DNA of 64,000 nucleotides from Sandaracinaceae bacterium. Lineage in GTDB: Bacteria > Myxococcota_A > Polyangia > Polyangiales > Sandaracinaceae. The stretch covers positions 124,001 to 188,000 of the forward strand of contig JACKEC010000014.1 of NCBI GenBank assembly GCA_020633195.1. The letters run 5' to 3'. Both the position numbers and the translations under genes were made by a program. Below the pieces are notes generated by a model. The model had not been told where the DNA came from. It did not search any database and was given only the letters and a program-made list of their open reading frames with translations. Each line of letters begins with the position of its first letter. The stretch's first letter is position 1. This document shows positions 52,296 through 61,994 of this stretch, piece after piece.

Positions 52296-52814
52296 ATGAC
52301 TCGGATGTCCCGCCTGCTTCGTCCCGTCCCCTCCGTCCTCGTCGTTGCTTCGCTGCTCGCGGTCGCCGCGTCCGCCGCGGCGCTGAACACCGGGCAGCGC
52401 GCCCCGGAGATCGGCCTGCGCGACCTCAACGGCAACAACGTCACGATCGCCTCGCTCCGGGGGAACGTCGTGGTCGTCGACTTCTGGGCGTCGTGGTGCG
52501 GTCCGTGCGCCGAGGAGATGCCCGTGCTCGAGCGCCTCCACAGCACCTACCAGGGCCAGGGCCTCCGCATCGTCGCGGTGTCGCAGGACCGGACGGTGGA
52601 GAACATGCAGGGCTTCCTGAACGACCACCACGTGTCGTTCCCCGTCGTTCACGACGGCGCGCACGCCGTCGCGGGTCGCTACTCGCCGCCGCGCATGCCC
52701 TCGAGCTACATCATCGACCGCGCCGGCGTCGTCCGACACATCCACGAGGGCTACCGCGCCGGCGACGCCCGCACGATGGAGTCGGAGATCCGCGCCCTGC
52801 TCACGCAGCACTGA
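52296..52814 (+). CDS. TlpA-like thiol:disulfide reductase
   Basis: A 172-residue protein with an N-terminal signal (cleavage near SAAAL) and a thioredoxin domain: VVVDFWASWCGPCAEEMPVL (WCGPC active site), IVAVSQDRTVENMQGFL, and the cis-Pro strand RMPSSYIIDRAGVVRHIH. This is the TlpA/ResA type used to reduce apocytochrome Cys pairs or copper-site Cys. It ends just before the first multi-hairpin repeat. Confidence 0.93.
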   Translation: MTRMSRLLRPVPSVLVVASLLAVAASAAALNTGQRAPEIGLRDLNGNNVTIASLRGNVVVVDFWASWCGPCAEEMPVLERLHSTYQGQGLRIVAVSQDRTVENMQGFLNDHHVSFPVVHDGAHAVAGRYSPPRMPSSYIIDRAGVVRHIHEGYRAGDARTMESEIRALLTQH

Positions 52815-52821
52815 GCTAGCT

Positions 52822-53094
52822 GGAGGGGGCTGGGCGCGCTGGGCGCCCCCTCCCGCGCGACCGGCAAAGCCGGCTCGCGCTCCCACCCCACCCCGAGCCT
52901 TCGCTGCTTCGCAGCTACGGCTCGACCCATCGCTCCGCGATGGGGCCCCTCGACCGACGCCCATCGCTTCGCGATGAGCTGGTCTCGAGGGTGCCGTGGC
53001 CGCGTGGGTCGAGTTGCTAACCATCGAGTTGGGTGGAGGGGGCTGGGCGTGGGTGCCTCCCGGCGACCGGCAAAGCCGGCTCGCGCTCCCACCC
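52822..53094. repeat. Two copies of an interspersed multi-hairpin repeat
   Basis: This 321-base gap (52815-53135) has no gene. It starts with a 9-base stem (52822-52830 with 52845-52853) directly after the tlpA-like stop, followed by CCGGC-AAA-GCCGG (52861-52873), GCTGC-TTC-GCAGC (52903-52915) inside an outer stem 52894-52924, CCCATCG/CGATGGG (52926-52944) and CATCGC-TTC-GCGATG (52962-52976). A second, shorter copy follows: bases 53063-53094 repeat 32 bases of the first (52857-52888) exactly, and the flanks are similar. The first stem could act as a terminator. Confidence 0.75.
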
Positions 53095-53135
53095 CATCCC
53101 GAGCCTCCGCTGGTTTGGACCGCGAACCCGGCGAG

Positions 53136-55292
53136 CTACGCGCGCGGGTGGGGGCGGAGGCGGGCGGCGTGGAGGAACTCGCCGAGCTTCTCGGCGATGT
53201 AGTGCATCAGGTTCCCGTCGGCGCGGCTGTACTGCATCTGCTCCTGACGGTTGATGAGCTGGAGGACGCCGAGGAGGCGACCTTGATGGCTCAGCGCGAC
53301 GACGGCCAGGGTCTCGACGCTCAGGCCGAGCCTGCCGTCCACGCCCGGGTCGAAGCGCTCGTCGGTCGACGCGTCCTCGACGAGGACGGTGTGGTTCGGG
53401 GACAGCGCCGCGACGCCCAAGAGGCCCGAGAGGCGGGGGACGCCTTCGCCCTGGCGCTCCTCCGCGCCGGGGCCGGTCAGGGACACGAACCGGAGCTCGT
53501 CGGCGTTGATGTCGTAGAGGCAGACGCTCTTGGCCTCGCTCGGGATGAGGTCGTCGAGCAGCTGCATGACGAAGTTGACGCCCTCCATCGGGGTCGTCAG
53601 GAAGAACAGGTCCTGTAGCGCCTCGAAGGCAGTGACGAGGCGGTCGTCGCTCTGCGGCTCGGCGGTAGCCGCTGCCCGAGCTGGGGCCGCCGCGCGAGGA
53701 GGCGCGGGCTGCGAGGGCGCCGGAGACGCGGCGGGCGCGGGCTGTGAGACGGGCGCGGCGGGCGGCGGCGCGCGGACGGCGGGGCCGAGGCGGGCGCGGC
53801 GGGCGGCGGCGCGGACTGCGCGGGCGGCGGGGCCGGGCGGGCGCGGCGGGCGGCGGCGCGGACTGCGCGGGCGGCGGGGCCGGGCGGGCGGCGGCGGCGG
53901 CGGCGGCGCGGACTGCGCGGGCGGCGGGGCCGAGACGGGCGCGGCAGGCGGCGGGGCGGACTGCGCGGGTGGAGGCGCCGACTTCCAGACCTCGGCGGGG
54001 GGTGGCGAAGAGGGTGCGGGCGCCGCGGCCGCCGGGGGCGTCGAGACGGGCGCGGCCGGCGGCGTGGACGCGGCGGGCGGGGGCGCGCTCTGGCCCGGCT
54101 TCTGGATGACGGGCTCGCCCCGCCAGTCCTTCCACTGGAGCGTGAGGAGCGGCGGGCCCTGCGGGCGTCCCTTCCACTCGTGATCGAAGAGCGCGAGGTT
54201 CACGAGCTTGCCCTTGGGGCGGCTCTCGAGCTCGGCGCGGAGCTCCTCGAACTGCGCCGACAGGAGCGCCTCGAGCACGTACTCCGAGGGCACCTCGGGG
54301 ACGAAGTAGATGCGCTCGCGGTAGCAGAGGGGCGACTCGGCCGTCGGATCCGCGTCCCGGGAGTGCATGAGGACGAGCGTCTGTGGGGCGCCCCCGACGC
54401 CATCGGGCTGCGTCATGCGCGCCTCCTCGGGCGGCGGCTCGGGAGCCGGCGGCTCGGGGGCGGGGGGCTCGAGAGCGGTCGCCGGTGCTTCGGGCGCCAT
54501 CAACCCCATCTCCTTCGCGTCGTACGCGATCGTCTGGGCGGGGGCCTTCTTCTTCGGGGCGGGCGACGCCGCGGGGGCGACCGGGGCGAGCCCCATCTCC
54601 TTGGCGTCGTACGCGATCGTCTGTTGAGGCGCCTTCTTCGCAGGCGCCGGGGCGGGCACCGCGGCGGCCAGGCCCATCTGCGATGCGTCGTAGGCGATGG
54701 TCTGAGCGGGGAGCTTCTTCTTCTTTTTCTTCTTCGCGGGCTCCGGCGCGGCCGTCGCGGCCGGTGCGGCCGCGGCTGCGGCCATCGCGATCCCCATCTC
54801 CTTCGCGTCGTAGGCGATGGTCGTCTGAGGGACCGGGGCCGACGCCGCCGGCGCGGCGGGGGCCTGCGCGGTGGCGAGGCCGAGCTCTCGCGCGTCGTAC
54901 GCGATGGTCCGCTGCGGCGCCTTCTTGGTCGCGTCGACCGCGCCCATCACCTGGCTCGGCGGCGGCACCGAGCTCGGACGCGGCACCCGGTCGGCGGGGA
55001 TCTGAGGCGCCGAGGGCTTGGCCGCTGGCTTGAGGCTGGACTGCGTGTCCGGCGCCAGCGTGTAGGTCTTGCGCGCGACCGCGTCGTGAATCGTGACGCG
55101 ACCGTCCGGCGAGACCTGGCAGCTCGCGCCCGGCGGGACGCCCCCGGACTCGCCCACGGCCGCTCGCGCGAGCTTGAGGGCCGTCATCCAGTTCCCGGCA
55201 TCGACGCTCGCTTCGGACAGGACGGCCGATCCGCCGATGTCCGTCACCACGAGTCTCCAGCTCTTGGAGGCCAACGCTATCCCGCCAAACAT
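53136..55292 (-). CDS. GAF-domain protein with TIAYDA peptide repeats and Pro/Ala-rich linker
   Basis: A 718-residue cytosolic protein (start at ATG 55292; ATG 55361 is possible but reads as non-conserved). N-terminal ~70 residues are a small domain (SWRLVVTDIGGSAVLSEASV, NWMTALKLARAAVG). Then five copies of a peptide like QTIAYDAKEMGL (DNA near 54902, 54812, 54694, 54612 and 54524), separated by low-complexity Ala/Pro/Lys. A central unit with HEWKGRPQGPPLLTLQWKDW may be a separate module, followed by a long Pro/Ala/Arg-rich repetitive region. The last ~170 residues form a GAF domain (EALQDLFFLTTPMEGVNFVM, VALSHQGRLLGVLQLINRQE), a ligand- or signal-sensing fold. A sensing or scaffolding protein is inferred. 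Confidence 0.72.
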   Translation of the reverse strand: MFGGIALASKSWRLVVTDIGGSAVLSEASVDAGNWMTALKLARAAVGESGGVPPGASCQVSPDGRVTIHDAVARKTYTLAPDTQSSLKPAAKPSAPQIPADRVPRPSSVPPPSQVMGAVDATKKAPQRTIAYDARELGLATAQAPAAPAASAPVPQTTIAYDAKEMGIAMAAAAAAPAATAAPEPAKKKKKKKLPAQTIAYDASQMGLAAAVPAPAPAKKAPQQTIAYDAKEMGLAPVAPAASPAPKKKAPAQTIAYDAKEMGLMAPEAPATALEPPAPEPPAPEPPPEEARMTQPDGVGGAPQTLVLMHSRDADPTAESPLCYRERIYFVPEVPSEYVLEALLSAQFEELRAELESRPKGKLVNLALFDHEWKGRPQGPPLLTLQWKDWRGEPVIQKPGQSAPPPAASTPPAAPVSTPPAAAAPAPSSPPPAEVWKSAPPPAQSAPPPAAPVSAPPPAQSAPPPPPPPARPRRPRSPRRRPPRPPGPAARAVRAAARRARLGPAVRAPPPAAPVSQPAPAASPAPSQPAPPRAAAPARAAATAEPQSDDRLVTAFEALQDLFFLTTPMEGVNFVMQLLDDLIPSEAKSVCLYDINADELRFVSLTGPGAEERQGEGVPRLSGLLGVAALSPNHTVLVEDASTDERFDPGVDGRLGLSVETLAVVALSHQGRLLGVLQLINRQEQMQYSRADGNLMHYIAEKLGEFLHAARLRPHPRA
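53746..53975. repeat. Tandem ~48-base repeat with compensated frame shifts
   Basis: Inside the GAF-protein gene, copies start at 53746, 53787, 53835, 53882 and 53932. Lengths of the first four are 41, 48, 47 and 50 bases, summing to 186, a multiple of three. Individual copies are therefore read in different frames: the same DNA gives Ala-Pro-Pro-Pro-Ala-Gln-Ser in one frame and Arg-rich or Ala-Arg-rich sequence in others, yet the frame is restored afterwards. Confidence 0.85.
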
Positions 55293-55434
55293 AGCCAGGG
55301 TGGGGAGAATGCCCTGCCACCGAGGCCCCCGGATGAAGCCATGATGCCTGCGTCCGGTCAAGCGAGGCGAGCGGGTTCCGAGCCACGACGCGTCGAGCGG
55401 CGTCCTCGCGGTAGTCTGCTAACGTCTCGCGGCC

Positions 55435-56112
55435 TTGTGGATCTTGGTCGTCTCTCCCCCGCACGTCGCCGATCGGCCCGATGGCGGCGCGACGGTCTTG
55501 TCGGACCTCGGCTGCCGAGTCGAGCGTGTGGACCTCTGGGACCGCCTCGACGAGGAGCGCTTCGTGCGCACCCCTCCGAACGCGGTGCTCGTGGAAGCCA
55601 TCGACGAGGTGGACGCCGGCCGGGCCGCGCTGATGCGGGTCCGCGCGGTCGCCTCGCTCGCCGACGTGCCGGTGCTGCTCGCGGTGACCGTCAACGCGCT
55701 GCAGTCGATCCGCCCCTCGGACGCGTTCGACGACCTGGTGCTCGTCCCCTACGTGCCGGTCGAGCTGTACGTGCGGGTCCGCCGCGCCGAGTGGAGCCGG
55801 AGCGAGTTCCACAGCTCCGAGCGGATCAAGGTCGGGCACGTGGTGCTCGACCTCGCCGCCCACGAGGTCAGCGTGGACGGGCGACCGATCACGCTCACCC
55901 ATCAGGAGTTCGCGCTGCTGAAGTTCCTCGCCACCAACCGTGGGCGCGTCTTCAGCCGTCAGCAGCTCCTCGAGCGCGTGTGGGGCGTCGACTACTACGG
56001 CGGCTCCCGCACCGTCGACATCCACGTCCGCCGCCTGCGCATGAAGCTCGGTCCGGACGCGCTGCCCGTCGAGACGGTGCGCGGGGTCGGCTACAAGATG
56101 AAGGCCCCGTGA
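55435..56112 (+). CDS. Atypical OmpR-type response regulator
   Basis: A 225-residue protein. The receiver-like domain (about 1-118) ends where a normal one does, but the phosphoacceptor Asp after strand 3 is Glu54 (VLVEAID) and the strand-5 Lys is replaced (LVPYVPVEL). It can hardly be phosphorylated in the usual way, and Glu may mimic the active state. The C-terminal winged helix is intact (LDLAAHEVSVDGRPITLTHQ, FSRQQLLERVWG, RTVDIHVRRLRMKLG, VRGVGYKM). TTG start at 55435; no ATG in frame. It overlaps pdxA by four bases. Confidence 0.85.
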   Translation: MWILVVSPPHVADRPDGGATVLSDLGCRVERVDLWDRLDEERFVRTPPNAVLVEAIDEVDAGRAALMRVRAVASLADVPVLLAVTVNALQSIRPSDAFDDLVLVPYVPVELYVRVRRAEWSRSEFHSSERIKVGHVVLDLAAHEVSVDGRPITLTHQEFALLKFLATNRGRVFSRQQLLERVWGVDYYGGSRTVDIHVRRLRMKLGPDALPVETVRGVGYKMKAP

Positions 56113-57017
56113 GCGCGCCGCTCCTGGTCCCCACTGGAGACCCGGCGGGGGTCGGCCCGCTCATCTCGCTCCGCGCGGCCCGTGAGGTCGGCGCCCCGGT
56201 GCGCTTCTTCGGAGACGGCGCGCGCCTCGCGCAGCTCGGCGCGACCCCCGACGAGGTCGTCGACACCGGCGCGGTCGACGACGGGACCGTGGCCGCGCGC
56301 GCGCCGAGCTCTCTCGGCGGCGCGGCGCAGCTCGCCGCCCTCGACGCCGCCATCGACCTCGCGCTCGCGGGCGAGGCCCGCGCCCTCGTCACCGCGCCGA
56401 CCTGCAAGGAGGCCATCGAGCTCTCCGGCACCCGGTTCACCGGACAGACCGAGCACCTCGCGCGTCGGGCGGGGCTCGCCGACGACGCGGTGACGATGCT
56501 CTTCCTCGGGCCCCGCGTGCGCGTGTCGCTCGTGACCACGCACCTCGCGCTGCGCGACGTCCCCGACGCGATCACCCCGGCGCGGGTCGACCGCGCGATC
56601 CGGCACCTGCGCGAGGCCCTCGTCGCGCTCGGGCTCGAGCGCCCTCGCGTCGTCGTCTGCGGCCTCAACCCGCACGCGGGGGAGGGCGGGCTCTTCGGCA
56701 CCGAGGAGCGCGACGTGATCGGCCCCGCCGCGCGGGCGGCCGGCGTCGAGGGGCCGATCGGCGCCGAGACGGCGCTCCGGCTCGCGGCCGCGGGCGAGGT
56801 CGACGGGGTCGTCACGATGTTCCACGACCAGGCGACCATCGCGTCCAAGCTCGTGGACTGGACGCAGGCCGTCAACGTGACTTGGGGGCTCCCGTTCGTG
56901 CGGACGAGCGTCGACCACGGCGTGGCCTACGACGCGGCGGCGGCCGGGACGGCGAGCGAGCAAGGCATGGTGTCGGCGATGCGCCTCGCGCTTCGCCTCA
57001 CGGAGCGCCGGCCGTGA
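56109..57017 (+). CDS. pdxA: 4-hydroxythreonine-4-phosphate dehydrogenase
   Basis: A 302-residue enzyme of pyridoxal 5'-phosphate synthesis, oxidising 4-phosphohydroxy-L-threonine with NAD. Conserved blocks: TGDPAGVGP at the N-terminus, FTGQTEHLARRAG, the metal His in TTHLALRDVP, GLNPHAGEGGLFGTEERD, FHDQATIASKLVDW and PFVRTSVDHGVAYDAAAAG. It is about 25 residues shorter than the E. coli enzyme. GTG start overlapping the regulator and stop overlapping uvrA, so all three are translated as one unit. Confidence 0.92.
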   Translation: MSAPLLVPTGDPAGVGPLISLRAAREVGAPVRFFGDGARLAQLGATPDEVVDTGAVDDGTVAARAPSSLGGAAQLAALDAAIDLALAGEARALVTAPTCKEAIELSGTRFTGQTEHLARRAGLADDAVTMLFLGPRVRVSLVTTHLALRDVPDAITPARVDRAIRHLREALVALGLERPRVVVCGLNPHAGEGGLFGTEERDVIGPAARAAGVEGPIGAETALRLAAAGEVDGVVTMFHDQATIASKLVDWTQAVNVTWGLPFVRTSVDHGVAYDAAAAGTASEQGMVSAMRLALRLTERRP

Positions 57018-59779
57018 GGGACGTCGTCGTCCGCGGCGCGCGACAGCACAACCTGAAGAGCGTCGACGTCCGGATCCCGCGAGACCGGCTGACGGTGGTC
57101 ACGGGTCCGAGCGGCTCGGGGAAGAGCTCGCTGGCGTTCGACACCATCTACGCCGAGGGGCAGCGTCGCTACGTCGAGTCGCTGAGCGCCTACGCGCGCC
57201 GCTTCCTCGACAGGATGCCCAAGCCCGACGTCGACCACGTCGAAGGCCTGTCGCCGGCCATCGCGATCCAGCAGCGGAGCGCGAGCCGGAACCCGCGCTC
57301 CACGGTGGGCACGATCACCGAGATCTACGACCACCTCCGGCTGCTCTATGCCCGCGCGGGTCGCGCGCACTGTCCCGTCTGCGGTCGGCCCATCCACGCG
57401 CACACGATCCCGCAGATGGCCGCGCGCGTGCTGGCGTTGCCCGAGGGGACCCGGCTCGTCGTCGCCGCGCCCGTCGCCCGGGGCGTGGTGGGCGATCACG
57501 CGGAGCTGCTCGAGCGGCTGAGGCGCGACGGCTACGTGCGGGTCGAGATCGACGGCGCGGTCGCCGAGCTCGCCGAGGTCGGGGCGCTCGCCCCCGACCG
57601 ACCGCACGACATCGCGGTGCAGATCGACAGGCTCACCGCGCGCGCCTCGTCGCGGGGGCGGATCCACGAGTCGCTCGAGCTCGCCGCGTCGCTGAGCGAC
57701 GGCCTCGTCTGGGTCCAGGTCGCGGGCGGAGAGACCCTCGAGCTGAACGAGCGCCTCGCGTGCCCCGACCACGGGCCCGTGCTCACCGAGCTCACGCCGC
57801 AGACGTTCTCGTTCAACAGCCCCGAGGGCGCGTGCCCGACTTGCGGCGGGATGGGTGAGCAGCGCGTCTTCGATCCCGACCGCGTCGTCCCCGACTCCGC
57901 GCTCTCGATCGCGGGCGGCGCGATCGCGCCGTGGGGCAAGGCGGAGCTCCCCTACTACCGGGCGATGACGCGCAAGCTGACCGCCGAGATCGAAGTGAAC
58001 CTCGACACCGCCTGGCGCCGCCTGCGCAAGGCCAAGCGCGCCGAGATCATCGACCACGTCGTCGAGGCGCTCGAGCGCCGCTCGCGGGAGTACCTCGCGC
58101 AGCGCGCGCAGAGCGAGGGGGAGACGGACAAGGCGATCGAGTACCTCGAGGACGAGCTGGGTCGCTTCGCGCGCGTCGTGCGCTGCACCGAGTGCCGCGG
58201 CGCGCGCCTTCGCAAGGAGGCGCTCGCGGTCCGCGTCGGGGGGCGGTCGATCGACGAGATCACGACCATGACGATCGAGGCCGGGCGGGTCGTCATCGAC
58301 GCGCTCGAGCTCGAGGGCGCGGAGGCGGAGATCGCGGGGCGGCTGCTCTCCGAGATCCGGGGCCGGCTCGGGTTCCTCGACGACGTGGGCCTCGGCTATC
58401 TCAGCCTCGATCGGAGCGCCGCGACCCTGAGCGGAGGCGAAGCGCAGCGGGTGCACCTCGCCACCCAGATCGGCGCGGCGCTGGTCGGCGTCCTGTACGT
58501 GCTCGACGAGCCGTCGATCGGGCTGCACCCGCGGGACAACGCGCGCCTCCTCGAGACGCTCCTCAGGCTGCGCGACGTGGGCAACACCCTCATCGTCGTC
58601 GAGCACGACGCGACGACGATGCGCGCCGCCGATCACCTCGTCGACATGGGACCGGGGGCCGGGCGGCTCGGGGGGACCATCGTCGCCACGGGCTCGCCCG
58701 AGGAGGTGATGGCGCACCCCGACTCGGCGACCGGTCGCTACCTGCGCGAGGGTGGGCGGCCGGCGCGGTTGGTGCGCCGCAAGGGGCGCGGCGTCCTCCG
58801 GATCGAGGGCGCGACCACCCACAACCTGCGCGCCGTGGACGTGGAGATCCCGCTCGGCACCCTCACGTGCGTCACCGGCGTGTCGGGCAGCGGCAAGTCG
58901 TCGCTCATCACCGACACGCTCGTGCCGCTGGCGCGCGCGGCGCTGCACGGCGCGGACGTCGGCGAGATCGACGCGCGGCTCGTCGGGCTCGAGCAGCTCG
59001 ACAAGATCGTGCCGGTCGACCAGGCCGCGATCGGTCGCACCCCGCGTAGCAACCCGGCCACCTACAGCGGGCTCTTCACGCTCATCCGCGAGCTCTTCGC
59101 GAGCCTGCCCGAGGCGCGCGCGCGGGGCTGGGGCGCCGGCCGCTTCAGCTTCAACGTCAAGGGCGGCCGGTGCGAGGTCTGCTCGGGCGACGGAGTGCTC
59201 CGGGTCGCGATGCACTTCCTCCCCGATGTCTACGTGACTTGCGAAGAGTGCAGGGGCGCGCGCTACGACCGCGAGACGCTCGAGGTGCGCTACCGCGGCC
59301 TCTCGATCCGTGACGTCCTCGCGCTCACGGTGGACGACGCGCTCGACCTGTTCGAGGTGATCCCGAAGATGCGCCAGCGCCTCGAGGCGCTGCGGCTCGT
59401 GGGGCTGGGCTACGTCGAGCTCGGGCAGTCGGCGACCAGCCTCAGCGGCGGCGAGGCGCAGCGGATGAAGCTCGCGAAGGAGCTCGCGCGCACGCAGACC
59501 GGGTCGACGCTGTACGTGCTCGACGAGCCCACCACGGGGCTCCACTTCGGCGACGTCGAGGTGCTGATGGGGGCGCTCGATCAGCTCGTCGAGCAGGGCA
59601 ACACGGTGCTCGTGATCGAGCACGACCTCGACGTCGTCGGTCGCGCCGACCACGTGATCGACCTCGGTCCCGAGGGCGGCGCCGGCGGGGGCGAGGTGGT
59701 CGTCGCGGGGAGCCCCGAGCAGGTCGCGGCCTGCGAGGCGTCCCACACCGGGCGGTTCCTCCGCGACTGGCTGCGCTGA
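57014..59779 (+). CDS. uvrA: UvrABC excinuclease subunit A
   Basis: A 921-residue DNA damage-recognition ATPase of nucleotide excision repair. Two ABC domains: Walker A GPSGSGKSSLAFDT and GVSGSGKSSLIT, ABC signatures ATLSGGEAQR and TSLSGGEAQRMKLAKEL, Walker B VLYVLDEPSIGLHPRD and LYVLDEPTTGLHFGD. Zinc modules CPVCG, CPDH plus CPTCGG, and CEVCSG with CEECRG; one Cys pair reads Cys-x2-His. GTG start overlaps pdxA. It is followed by a hairpin (stem 59786-59794 with 59800-59808) fit for termination. Confidence 0.96.
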   Translation: MRDVVVRGARQHNLKSVDVRIPRDRLTVVTGPSGSGKSSLAFDTIYAEGQRRYVESLSAYARRFLDRMPKPDVDHVEGLSPAIAIQQRSASRNPRSTVGTITEIYDHLRLLYARAGRAHCPVCGRPIHAHTIPQMAARVLALPEGTRLVVAAPVARGVVGDHAELLERLRRDGYVRVEIDGAVAELAEVGALAPDRPHDIAVQIDRLTARASSRGRIHESLELAASLSDGLVWVQVAGGETLELNERLACPDHGPVLTELTPQTFSFNSPEGACPTCGGMGEQRVFDPDRVVPDSALSIAGGAIAPWGKAELPYYRAMTRKLTAEIEVNLDTAWRRLRKAKRAEIIDHVVEALERRSREYLAQRAQSEGETDKAIEYLEDELGRFARVVRCTECRGARLRKEALAVRVGGRSIDEITTMTIEAGRVVIDALELEGAEAEIAGRLLSEIRGRLGFLDDVGLGYLSLDRSAATLSGGEAQRVHLATQIGAALVGVLYVLDEPSIGLHPRDNARLLETLLRLRDVGNTLIVVEHDATTMRAADHLVDMGPGAGRLGGTIVATGSPEEVMAHPDSATGRYLREGGRPARLVRRKGRGVLRIEGATTHNLRAVDVEIPLGTLTCVTGVSGSGKSSLITDTLVPLARAALHGADVGEIDARLVGLEQLDKIVPVDQAAIGRTPRSNPATYSGLFTLIRELFASLPEARARGWGAGRFSFNVKGGRCEVCSGDGVLRVAMHFLPDVYVTCEECRGARYDRETLEVRYRGLSIRDVLALTVDDALDLFEVIPKMRQRLEALRLVGLGYVELGQSATSLSGGEAQRMKLAKELARTQTGSTLYVLDEPTTGLHFGDVEVLMGALDQLVEQGNTVLVIEHDLDVVGRADHVIDLGPEGGAGGGEVVVAGSPEQVAACEASHTGRFLRDWLR

Positions 59780-59785
59780 ATCTCT

Positions 59786-59960
59786 GGAGGGGTTGTTCCA
59801 ACCCCTCCCGCGCGACCGGCAAAGCCGGCTCGCGCTCCCACCCGAGTACGAGCCTTCGGTGCTACGCACCTACGGCTCGACCATCGCATCCGCGATGGTG
59901 CCCCTCGACCAAGCGAAAACGCTGCGCGATGGGCTGGTCTCCATTCGAGCCATGAGCGCG
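59786..59960. repeat. Interspersed multi-hairpin repeat downstream of uvrA
   Basis: Third copy of the family at 52.8 kb. It begins with a 9-base stem (59786-59794 with 59800-59808, loop five) right after the uvrA stop. Bases 59812-59843 repeat 32 bases of the earlier copies exactly. It then continues with further paired stretches: a GGTGC/GCACC stem near 59856-59870 and a CCATCGC/GCGATGG stem near 59881-59899. It fills most of the 207-base gap to the convergent acyl-CoA synthetase gene. Confidence 0.75.
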
Positions 59961-59986
59961 GGGATCGATTGCCAGCTCTCGAGGGC

Positions 59987-61624
<1,638 letters not shown>

Positions 61625-61741
61625 GAGGTGGCCGTTTGGTATGGGTTCAACTTTCCCGCATTTACCAAAGCGAGTTTTGTTGACCTGACGCCGAGGCTTT
61701 CCGTACTCTCGCCAACAGCTTCAAGCAAGGAGGCGGCGAGA

Positions 61742-61963
61742 ATGTCGTTCTGGGAAGACTCGAGCCCCATCGTCAAGGTGGCCATCATCGTAGGGGTCAT
61801 CGGGATCCTCTACCTCGGGGTCGCGTGGGGCGTAGGCCTCTTTCCGTTCCCGGCGAGCTGCTCGCACGAGGCGGACGGAGCGACCGTCGACGGATGCCCC
61901 GCGGAATCGAATTGTGTGGACGGCGAGTGCGTCCAGCAGGCGCGAGGTATCACGACTCAGTGA
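61742..61963 (+). CDS. Small membrane protein with Cys-rich end
   Basis: A 73-residue protein. ATG 61742 follows a strong AAGGAGG ribosome site. One membrane helix (about residues 11-31, VKVAIIVGVIGILYLGVAWG) then a short outside segment with five Cys spaced C-x12-C, C-x4-C, C-x5-C, like small toxin- or EGF-type loops. The upstream 117-base gap is unusually AT-rich and carries TTGACC at 61680-61685, a possible promoter. No family recognised. Confidence 0.65.
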   Translation: MSFWEDSSPIVKVAIIVGVIGILYLGVAWGVGLFPFPASCSHEADGATVDGCPAESNCVDGECVQQARGITTQ

Positions 61964-61994
61964 GCCCGTTCGGCGCCCACCGAGGGTCGCGGGG

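Noticed and set aside
57720..57850. Broken zinc module in UvrA (Cys-x2-His in place of Cys-x2-Cys)
   Set aside because: His can replace Cys as a zinc ligand, and the rest of the protein is intact, so this is read as a natural variant rather than loss of function.
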